DNA from: Oceanospirillaceae bacterium
Lineage (GTDB): Bacteria; Pseudomonadota; Gammaproteobacteria; Pseudomonadales; Balneatricaceae
Assembly (NCBI GenBank): GCA_013215445.1
Contig: JABSRA010000030.1
Location: forward strand, 1-49,507
Direction: 5' to 3'
Length of the DNA stretch: 49,507 nucleotides
A program made the position numbers and the translations under genes. The notes beneath the pieces were generated by a model. It did no database searches and was not told the origin of the DNA. It saw only the letters and a program-made list of their open reading frames with translations. Shown here piece by piece: positions 42,944 through 49,507 of the stretch. How positions within the stretch are numbered: the stretch's first letter is position 1; every line of letters begins with the position of its first letter.

Positions 42944-43966
42944 TTAGTTATACGACAAATTAACCTGTGCAGCCAACCCCTTATCTGTCAATACATGCTC
43001 TACACTTTCAATCCCCCATTTCTGCACAATAATCTGTTCCTTAAAGCCGGTCAGCATCACCGGCATTTCGGGCAGCGCATCCGGATTACCCACTGTTAAA
43101 TCCACACTAAAGCTGGCCTGATTGCGGTTTAGCTTTTTCCATTCTGCCTTGGCTGCCTCTGTCGCCTGCTGTTCGCTGGGGTAAGTGCTGCGCAGTACCT
43201 TGGGGTTTTCATCGCTGCCGGCCAGCACGGTTTTTCGCTTGGCATATTTCTTATCGTTCCAGTAACTTTGTACCCCGCTGTAGTCGCCGTCACGGTCTTG
43301 GGTTTGGTAGGTATAGCTTGAGGTTTCCCTTTTGTCGATGATGAGTATTGGTAAAGGCTTGCCGCTTACCGTGGTGGCGTTGCCTATTTCGGCAAAGAGT
43401 AGGTTGTTATCTTTGATAGTGCAGATGGCATCGTAGCGTTTTGCCAGGCGGTTGAGAAAAGAGATGTCGCTCTCGTCGGTTTGGTCGATGTGATCGATGA
43501 GTGTGGTGGCTAAAGTGTCGCTGATGCGGGGGGTTAGTTTGTTTTGCGCCGCGATGGTTTGCACTAGATCGACCAAGCTGATTTGGTGCCAGCTCTGTTC
43601 GCGTTTTACTTTTAGTGGGCCTTTAAAATCAGCGCTGCGGGCGGTGATTTTCAGGGTATCGATGCTGCTTTGGTTGCTGTAGGTGATTTCGTCGACCACA
43701 AACGAGCCTTTGAAAGTGAGCGGGGTGGTTGTTTGTAAGTTGGGTAAGGAGACTTTCGGCTGCTTAAAACCGAGCCAGACTTTGATGATGGCTTTCTTTT
43801 CGGGTAGGGGTAATAGGCTATCACTATCATCTAGGCTTATGTCGAGTTGATCGGCTTTGTTGCCACGCTCATCACGCAATGTGAGTGAGATTAAGCGGCC
43901 GTTGAATAGATCGGTGACGTTTTTATCATTGATTAAGATACGATAGTCGGGGATGTGGTGAGACAT
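42944..43966 (-). CDS. D: P2-like late gene D protein (tail hub)
   Basis: A 340-residue tail protein of the P2 gpD family (hub, equivalent to gp27/VgrG heads). Visible features are YRILINDKNVTDLFNGRLISLTLRD at the start and the SDISFLNRLAKRYDAICTIKDNNLLFAE segment typical of hub proteins. It converges with the nuclease-NACHT gene, 19 bases apart, with a weak hairpin (TATAAC/GTTATA) between them. It is the last gene of the leftward tail operon. Confidence 0.92.
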   Translation of the reverse strand: MSHHIPDYRILINDKNVTDLFNGRLISLTLRDERGNKADQLDISLDDSDSLLPLPEKKAIIKVWLGFKQPKVSLPNLQTTTPLTFKGSFVVDEITYSNQSSIDTLKITARSADFKGPLKVKREQSWHQISLVDLVQTIAAQNKLTPRISDTLATTLIDHIDQTDESDISFLNRLAKRYDAICTIKDNNLLFAEIGNATTVSGKPLPILIIDKRETSSYTYQTQDRDGDYSGVQSYWNDKKYAKRKTVLAGSDENPKVLRSTYPSEQQATEAAKAEWKKLNRNQASFSVDLTVGNPDALPEMPVMLTGFKEQIIVQKWGIESVEHVLTDKGLAAQVNLSYN

Positions 43967-43991
43967 GGTAAACCTATATTTTAGATAAGCG

Positions 43992-44420
43992 TTAGGCCAG
44001 GATGCTGAGCACGTTATTGATTAAACTTACCTGGCTAATTTGGGCATCGTCTACCCGGGTTAACGCAATGCTGAACTCGATACGCTTGGCATCGCCATTG
44101 GGCCAAAACAGGGTTTTGGTTTCGGTGATTTGTTTGATCACCCACAGGCCATGCACAAAACCTTTGCCATCGACCATTACATAGGGCTCGCCGGTGTTGG
44201 CCATTTGGCGTAGGACATCGAGGGATAATCTGTCGCCGGCTAACTCGGGTGCCTGCCAACCACTGATGGTTTGGCGATCTTCACCGGCGCCTAAGAATTG
44301 GTAGCTGGGGCTGTCACCGATGCGGTTTTGGCTGTTGTGGCGCCAAGCGGTAGTGCGTTGTAGGCTTTGATAGCTGAGTGTATTGATGGAAAATACAAAG
44401 AGGCCGAGGGTCATTAACAT
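43992..44420 (-). CDS. U: P2-like tail protein gpU
   Basis: 142 residues matching the gpU family (tail completion): MLMTLGLFVFSINTLSYQSLQR at the start, then GAGEDRQTISGWQAPELAGDRLSLDVLRQMANTGEPYVMVDGKG. It sits between T and D in the classical P2 order. Confidence 0.9.
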   Translation of the reverse strand: MLMTLGLFVFSINTLSYQSLQRTTAWRHNSQNRIGDSPSYQFLGAGEDRQTISGWQAPELAGDRLSLDVLRQMANTGEPYVMVDGKGFVHGLWVIKQITETKTLFWPNGDAKRIEFSIALTRVDDAQISQVSLINNVLSILA

Positions 44421-44441
44421 GGCTATTACCTGGTTAAAAGG

Positions 44442-47072
44442 TTAATCAAAATCACGGTAATCGGAACGTGCGCGGGTTTGTTGTTGCTGTTGATGTTTGC
44501 TGATTTCTAAGGCAACAAAGCGCGCTAATGCTTGCTCATCCATGCCGGGAGCGGCGTGGATTTCTATTTTCTCGATGACGATACTCGTGCCATTGGCAGA
44601 GCTGTTTTGCATGCTTAAGGGGGCGCGGTTATCCAGGGCTAATGCTGGCATGGCACTTAAACCGATGGCTAAACCGGCACCCGTTTGTTTGAGGCGGTCA
44701 CTGAGTTTGAACATCGGTGCCAGGGTGTTTTTATTTTGATCTAGGCCGCTTTCAAGGCCACGCATCACATCAACACCGTGACTGATGAATACTTTACTGG
44801 GTGAGTTGATGCCTAAGGTATCTTTAAACCAACTGCTCATGGAATTGCCAACACCTAAGACGCTGTCTTTTAACGCGGTGGCTTTGCTTTTGATACCGTT
44901 GATTAAACCGTTGATTAGCATGGTGCCAAACTCGGTAAATTTTGCGGGTAGCTCGATGCCGAGTTGTTTCACTGCATTGGCAATGATGCTGTAGAGCATG
45001 CCAAAGGGTGACCAATTTATGAGGGCTGAACTAATGCTGAGCAGTGCGCCGGTGAACGTGCCGCCGACACTCTCCCACCACGCGCCTAAGTAAACTTTGA
45101 AGGCGTTAAAGTGTGATTTTACTGCATTCCATTTTGCGCCAAACCAGTTAGAGATGCCCTCCCAATTGCTATAAATTAAATAGGCGGCGCCGGCGATGGC
45201 GGCGACCACCAAACCGATGGGGTTGGCTAGTAGCGCACGACCTACTATTAAAATGGCGCGTCCGACCAGGGGAAGTACTGTTTTACCTAAGTACAATAGG
45301 CCGGTACCTAGCGTTTTAAATATGCCTATAAATTTGCTGCCGGTAACACCTGCGGCCATCATGCCAAATCTGAGCATAGCAAAGGGCATTAACAGCGCGC
45401 TTAAGATGATGGCGATGACACCAAACCCTAACAGCAATGCACCCCCTACGGTAATCACTTTGCCGATCGAGGCGGCGAGTTCGGGGTTTTCTTTGATCCA
45501 ATTGCCAATGCCCCGGGTAATGCCGGTAATGTTTTGGATTAAGTCGCGCAGTGATCCATCATTGAGGCTGGTGATTTCGATGGCGACATCTTGGATGCTG
45601 CTGACCAGCTCTTTTAAATCACCGGCGGCGTTGTCTGACATGACTTGGGCCACTTGGTTAGCTTCGCCTTTTGACTGGCGCAGCGTCTCGATGAGCCTTT
45701 GTAATTCACCAGTGCCGGCGCTGACGGCTAAACCTTCTAAGGCACTGTAGGCATTGGCACCGGCGATCGCTTTGAGCATTTCGGCACGCGCTGTATTACC
45801 CATGCCTTTGGTGGCGTTGTCGATGTCTTTTAAGATGGCTGCGATCGGGCGTAAGTTACCTTGGCTATCTTTGGTGGTGATGTTTAGCTTGGCGATTGCA
45901 TCGGCGGCCATTTTTGGCGGTGCGGCTAAGCGGCTATAAATAGCGCGCATGGCGGTACCGGCGGCACTGGCTTGTATACCAATGTCACCGAGTTTACCGG
46001 CCATGGCGCTGGCCTCTTCTAAACTACTGCCTAATCCTGCCGCCACTGGGCCAACGTAACTCATAGTTTCACCGAGCATGGCCAAGGTGGTGTTTGAGCG
46101 GGTAAAAGTAGCGGTGAGTATATCGCCAACACTGCCCATTTGTGCGGCGTTGAGTTGAAAACCTGAAAGTATATTACTGCCGACATCTGCTGTGGCGGCG
46201 AGTTCTTCACCCGCTGCAGCGGCTAAACTTAGCATGCCGGGCATGGCGTTTTTAATCGCTTTTGGATCAAAGCCAGCCATGGCTAAAAAGCTTTGCCCGC
46301 CAGCGGCATCGGCGGCGGTAAATTTGGTGGTGGCACCTAAGTTACGCGCTTGACCGCGCAGTGCGGCCAGCTCGGGTGCATCTTTGCTTAACCGGGTCAG
46401 TGCCTGCACTTTACTCATAGTTTCGGCAAAGTCCATGCCTACGGATGCGGTTTTAGCGACGGCTAACATGGTGGCGGTACCACCGGCAGCAGCACCCATG
46501 CCAGCGCCGGCCATGGATCCGGCTACGCCACGGGTATTGGTGAATGCTTGGCGTGCTCTATTTAATTGCTGTTGTCTGCGGCCAGTCGCGGCTAATTGTT
46601 GTTGATGGCCCGCTAAGGCGCGGTCGCTCTGCTCGATGCGGCGAGTGAGCTCGCGCTGATTTTCGCTAAGGTTTTTGGTGCTGATGCCCGCTTGTGATAA
46701 CTCTGTCCGGGCGCGCCTTAATGTCTGCAATTGGTTGATATGCTGCTGGCGTAATTTACTGACGGCAGTACTGGCACGATCAAACTGTCTAGTGAGGGTT
46801 TTGGTGGGGTTTTCGGTGAGTTCTAACTGATGTTTAAGCTGTTTACTTTTCTCGGTGGCTTCGGCAAATTCGCCACGCACTTTTTTACTGGCTTTTTGAA
46901 TGGCGCGAAAGCTGGTGAGGTCTTGCTGTTGGCCCTGCAGTTTTTTTAATTGATCACGCGCCGCCTTGAATTGCTTGGCAGTTTTGCCGCTGGCTTTGTC
47001 TATTTTGCCCAGTGGTTTGCTGGCCTTATCAATGGTGCTGAGGATCACATCTAAGGATAAGGACTGCTGCAT
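44442..47072 (-). CDS. T: Phage tail tape measure protein (gpT)
   Basis: An 876-residue tape measure protein, which sets tail length and guides DNA ejection. The N-terminal 190 residues are coiled-coil (many Lys/Gln/Arg heptads). A TP901/P2-type tape measure domain follows (MSKVQALTRLSKDAPELAALRGQARNLGATTKFTAADAA...), then several hydrophobic helices (about 545-660) and a C-terminal region ending in Gln/Arg-rich sequence. Length and order are normal for P2-like phages. Confidence 0.93.
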   Translation of the reverse strand: MQQSLSLDVILSTIDKASKPLGKIDKASGKTAKQFKAARDQLKKLQGQQQDLTSFRAIQKASKKVRGEFAEATEKSKQLKHQLELTENPTKTLTRQFDRASTAVSKLRQQHINQLQTLRRARTELSQAGISTKNLSENQRELTRRIEQSDRALAGHQQQLAATGRRQQQLNRARQAFTNTRGVAGSMAGAGMGAAAGGTATMLAVAKTASVGMDFAETMSKVQALTRLSKDAPELAALRGQARNLGATTKFTAADAAGGQSFLAMAGFDPKAIKNAMPGMLSLAAAAGEELAATADVGSNILSGFQLNAAQMGSVGDILTATFTRSNTTLAMLGETMSYVGPVAAGLGSSLEEASAMAGKLGDIGIQASAAGTAMRAIYSRLAAPPKMAADAIAKLNITTKDSQGNLRPIAAILKDIDNATKGMGNTARAEMLKAIAGANAYSALEGLAVSAGTGELQRLIETLRQSKGEANQVAQVMSDNAAGDLKELVSSIQDVAIEITSLNDGSLRDLIQNITGITRGIGNWIKENPELAASIGKVITVGGALLLGFGVIAIILSALLMPFAMLRFGMMAAGVTGSKFIGIFKTLGTGLLYLGKTVLPLVGRAILIVGRALLANPIGLVVAAIAGAAYLIYSNWEGISNWFGAKWNAVKSHFNAFKVYLGAWWESVGGTFTGALLSISSALINWSPFGMLYSIIANAVKQLGIELPAKFTEFGTMLINGLINGIKSKATALKDSVLGVGNSMSSWFKDTLGINSPSKVFISHGVDVMRGLESGLDQNKNTLAPMFKLSDRLKQTGAGLAIGLSAMPALALDNRAPLSMQNSSANGTSIVIEKIEIHAAPGMDEQALARFVALEISKHQQQQQTRARSDYRDFD

Positions 47073-47091
47073 GGGGTTTTATACCTATCGG

Positions 47092-47205
47092 TTAGTCTGG
47101 GTTATGGCGTATTCGGGCTTGTTCGCGCCAACGGCTGAGTTCGGCCAAGCTCATGGCGTCCATTTCTGAGATGGACAGATGCAGAACCATGGCGATGTCT
47201 GCCAT
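47092..47205 (-). CDS. E': P2 GpE-family small tail protein, E' part made by -1 frameshift
   Basis: A 37-residue frame (MADIAMVLHLSISEMDAMSL, then AELSRWREQARIRHNPD) with the SELxALSLxELxxWREQA pattern of the P2 GpE family. It lies in the -1 frame of the upstream tail chaperone gene and stays open back through the slippery site at 47250-47256, so the main product should be the E+E' fusion. The ATG at 47205 might also allow independent translation. It is too short for ordinary gene finders. Confidence 0.85.
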   Translation of the reverse strand: MADIAMVLHLSISEMDAMSLAELSRWREQARIRHNPD

Positions 47206-47213
47206 CGAATCTT

Positions 47214-47552
47214 CTACGCAATGAGGGAGTCTTGTTTCTCCGCTGGCACCAAAAAACTGATCACCTTAGAGCTTAGCTGTACTAAATCAGCCGGTGCTAG
47301 GTTGTCTATTTCCATTTCAGTAATCGCCGGTGCAGTGATACGAGGCAGCAATACTTTTAGTGTGTCTACGTCTAACTGCAGTAGATTTGAAAGGGATAAA
47401 CCGCGTAACTCACCCGCTTTAGGGGTACGAATTTGCACTTCATCAATGCTGTGACTGCCACGGATAATGGGCTCATCTAAAATGACCGTTTGGCGATCTT
47501 TGTTATCGCCTAAGGTCATTGCTAATTTTTTCTCCGCTGTTTTAGCTTTCAT
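47214..47552 (-). CDS. E: P2-like tail assembly chaperone gpE
   Basis: 112 residues of the P2 gpE tail assembly chaperone group (VILDEPIIRGSHSIDEVQIRTPKAGELRGLSLSNLLQLDVDTL). Near its end the codons AGT-TTT-TTG form a T-TTT-TTG slippery heptamer, so a fraction of ribosomes should shift to -1 and make E+E', as in P2 and most long-tailed phages. It follows FII and precedes T. Confidence 0.9.
   Translation of the reverse strand: MKAKTAEKKLAMTLGDNKDRQTVILDEPIIRGSHSIDEVQIRTPKAGELRGLSLSNLLQLDVDTLKVLLPRITAPAITEMEIDNLAPADLVQLSSKVISFLVPAEKQDSLIA
47250..47256 (-). promoter_or_regulatory. Programmed -1 frameshift slippery site
   Basis: On the minus strand the heptamer T TTT TTG occurs in the zero frame of gpE as agT-TTT-TTG. 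After a -1 slip the frame runs without a stop (GASGETRLPHCVEDSM...) into the GpE-family sequence and ends at 47092. Same heptamer as in phage P2. Confidence 0.88.
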
Positions 47553-47598
47553 GTTGTGCGTCCCGGTGGTTAGTTAAAAGTTAAGGTGTAGGTATAGG

Positions 47599-48108
47599 TT
47601 AAATGCCCAGTGCTTTGCGATGATCTTTAAGACGATCCACCCCATCGACTATCTCGATCATGTTGATGATGTCGATTTCGATAATGGTTTGGTTGTCCAC
47701 AACCAGTTTGTAATAACTTAACTCGCTGGTGACTTTAAACTCTGATGCTTCCCCCTGCTTGGCGTTGCCGGTATCGATGCTGCTGTGACGGCCACGGACA
47801 AAGACTTCTACGGCACTGGTATTACTGCCATCGTCACGCTGGTATGAACCTGCAAAACGCAATTTAACACCATCATGCTGGGTGATGCCAAACTGCTTAA
47901 ACACATCAACCATGATGCCACCACAGGTGAATTCTAGGGTTAATGCTTCCATGCCCTGATCGGCTTTAATCGGTGCGTTCATGCCGCCACCTTGCCAATC
48001 TTCCATTTTACGAGTGAGGTTGGGTAAGGTGACTTCATTAACTTGGCCAAGGTAGGATTCACCCTCGTTGAACAAGTTGAAAAATTTTAATTTGCGGGGC
48101 AGGGCCAT
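47599..48108 (-). CDS. FII: P2-like major tail tube protein gpFII
   Basis: 169 residues of the gpFII tail tube family (PRKLKFFNLFNEGESYLGQVNEVTLPNLTRKMEDWQGGGM...). The tube stacks inside the contractile sheath and its length is set by gpT. It is preceded by FI in the usual order, with a GGAGAGTC ribosome site. Confidence 0.93.
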   Translation of the reverse strand: MALPRKLKFFNLFNEGESYLGQVNEVTLPNLTRKMEDWQGGGMNAPIKADQGMEALTLEFTCGGIMVDVFKQFGITQHDGVKLRFAGSYQRDDGSNTSAVEVFVRGRHSSIDTGNAKQGEASEFKVTSELSYYKLVVDNQTIIEIDIINMIEIVDGVDRLKDHRKALGI

Positions 48109-48148
48109 GGTGACTCTCCTAAATTATTAATCGATAATGTGGTGGCGG

Positions 48149-49321
48149 TTAAGCGACGACTGCAGCGGTGAATTCGACTAGATAGCGATCGGTGATACGC
48201 TGCTTAAACATTAGATTCTCTAGTGGTGGCACTGGGGTGTAGTCGTAATCTATGTACAGCTTGCCTGCCTTGAGCGTGTCTTTGGTGTTGATTTCAGGAT
48301 CAAACCAGGCTGTACCATCAATGATGTAACCATTGCTTTTTAGCTCGCTAAACTTGGCATTAATGCCCTCGATGATGTCTTTGATTAAGCTGGCGTGCAT
48401 GGGTTTATCAATGGCCCATAGGTGAGCATCGGCGATGGTATCCATCAATACTTGAGCGGTGCGGGTGTAGTTTTCAAAGGCAAACAGTGGATCATCTGAG
48501 CAAGTGCGGTTACCCCAGAATCTAAAGCCGTTTTTGTTGATCAGCGCGGTGACTTCGTTCTGGTTTAAATAGCCCGCATCAGTGGCTGGGTCTTGTAGAT
48601 CCCACCACACGTCGCGGCTTAAGCCGGTGACGCCATTCACTGCTACGTTAGACAAGGTTTTGTGCCAACCAATGTCATTGTCAATCTTGGCACGTAAACC
48701 AAGGGCACGGGCCACGGCGCTAAAGGTAATGGTGCTGCTAGTGAGCGTATCCCAGCCGGTAAAGTCTGGCCAAATTACCATCACTTCACGGGCGCCAAAG
48801 TTACCGCGATAAGTCACGGCATCTTCTTTGGTTTTGGCATCCCAAGCTGAAATATAGGCAAAGCCACGTAACTTTTGGGCAATGCCGATTAACTCAGCGG
48901 CGACTGCTGGGGTATCTAAGAAAGGTGCACCAATAATGCGCGGCTTAACATTAAACTGGCCTTGGGCGGCTAATAGCGCCTGCATACCCAGTAACTTACC
49001 TTCACTGTTAACACCACCAATTACATTAGTGGTGGTGGCCGCTTCATCGGCACCGGTATCAACACGCACCACTACACACATGGCATTGGTTTGATCGGCA
49101 ATGGCATCTAAGGTTTTAGCTAAAGTGCCATTAACACCGGCTTTGCCTTGCGCGGTGCGGATATCAATCACTAGCTTTGGGGTATCGAGTGGGAAGTAGT
49201 CTGCATCTGCATCATCGGCCGTACAAACAATACCGATAACCGCTGTAGAGATAGTGCGAATAGTGCGGGTACCCTCGCTAATTTCGATGACTCGTGAACC
49301 GTGGTGAAAATCGGCTGGCAT
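48149..49321 (-). CDS. FI: P2-like major tail sheath protein gpFI
   Basis: 390 residues matching the P2 gpFI contractile tail sheath (FHHGSRVIEISEGTRTIRTIST near the start; WGNRTCSDDPLFAFENYTRTAQVLMDTIADAHLWAIDKP near the end). The sheath drives DNA injection by contracting. An AGGAGT ribosome site precedes the ATG at 49321. Further tail, baseplate, capsid and terminase genes should lie to the right of the window. Confidence 0.94.
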   Translation of the reverse strand: MPADFHHGSRVIEISEGTRTIRTISTAVIGIVCTADDADADYFPLDTPKLVIDIRTAQGKAGVNGTLAKTLDAIADQTNAMCVVVRVDTGADEAATTTNVIGGVNSEGKLLGMQALLAAQGQFNVKPRIIGAPFLDTPAVAAELIGIAQKLRGFAYISAWDAKTKEDAVTYRGNFGAREVMVIWPDFTGWDTLTSSTITFSAVARALGLRAKIDNDIGWHKTLSNVAVNGVTGLSRDVWWDLQDPATDAGYLNQNEVTALINKNGFRFWGNRTCSDDPLFAFENYTRTAQVLMDTIADAHLWAIDKPMHASLIKDIIEGINAKFSELKSNGYIIDGTAWFDPEINTKDTLKAGKLYIDYDYTPVPPLENLMFKQRITDRYLVEFTAAVVA

Positions 49322-49507
49322 GGTGTGACTCCTATGTTTAAGCGCAGCGATGAGAGCAGTGCGCTATGTATGACAAGGATTTTGCATCGCGCGCGAAAGA
49401 TAAAACCGCGGGGGTGGTGGTAGGTGGGGGCTATACAGCTAGTTAAAGTCTTGCGGGCCTAGATGGATTACAGCAAAAGTGTGAGTACGATGCAGCGGTC
49501 ATTGCTG
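49322..49507. other. Right edge, upstream of FI
   Basis: On the minus strand all three frames carry stops, so any upstream gene ends within or before this segment. A 26-codon plus-strand frame at 49366-49446 has no ribosome site. The FI promoter should lie here; I do not find a clear Ogr site of the TGT-N12-ACA type. Confidence 0.4.

Noticed and set aside
45196-45750. 184-codon plus-strand ORF inside the tape measure gene
   Set aside because: Antisense shadow of gpT; low-complexity Pro/Ser/Ala product, no ribosome site.
49366-49446. 26-codon plus-strand ORF at the right edge
   Set aside because: No ribosome site and opposite to the tail operon; too short to support.

Overview
The window comes from a gammaproteobacterium with a polar flagellum, most likely from the marine Cellvibrionales or Pseudomonas-like groups. 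The evidence is a FleQ-FleS-FleR cascade, a ParC/ParP-type chemotaxis-array positioning pair, the fliEFGHIJ-fliK-fliLMNOPQR-flhB order and sigma-54 promoters. The genus is not determinable from the sequence alone.

Region 1 (1-5517) is a chemotaxis block: the 3' part of cheA, then cheB, a ParA-like ATPase (parC), a CheW-like protein with a long acidic repeat linker (parP) and a DUF2802 membrane protein. The canonical cheW usually found between the last two is absent. Region 2 (6121-10146) is the flagellar regulatory cascade fleQ-fleS-fleR, with fleQ and fleS overlapping. Region 3 (10919-12874) is acs, acetyl-CoA synthetase, lying alone between fleR and fliE with long non-coding flanks. Region 4 (13606-27570) holds the basal body, motor and export genes. 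fliE has an excellent sigma-54 promoter. fliK is its own transcription unit, with a near-consensus sigma-54 promoter and its own intrinsic terminator. flhA does not follow flhB. Region 5 (27733-33124) has a secreted YHS-domain protein, a 1.1-kb non-coding stretch with a nested-hairpin element, a large chemoreceptor with a duplicated sensor module, and an rsuA-type pseudouridine synthase.

Region 6 (about 33370 to the right edge) is a P2-like prophage that continues beyond the window. Its left boundary carries the last 23 bases of a tRNA gene (3' T-stem strand, acceptor stem and CCA), as expected when a phage integrates into the 3' end of a tRNA. Reading leftward on the minus strand are an early/replication operon (RHH protein, CII-like regulator, Ogr-like late activator, toprim primase-helicase, small ORFs, DEDD exonuclease, AlpA-like regulator) and the tail genes FI, FII, E/E' (with a programmed -1 frameshift), T, U and D. 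No integrase lies in the window.

The most interesting part is a plus-strand island (39086-42924) set against the minus-strand phage genes. It has a phage repressor, a small protein that looks like a WYL-like domain joined to a BRCT domain, and a very AT-rich 883-residue protein joining a PD-(D/E)XK restriction-type nuclease to a NACHT NTPase. A shared operator-like motif flanks the repressor gene on both sides, and the nuclease-NACHT gene has a visible promoter of its own. This looks like prophage-borne anti-phage defence cargo.
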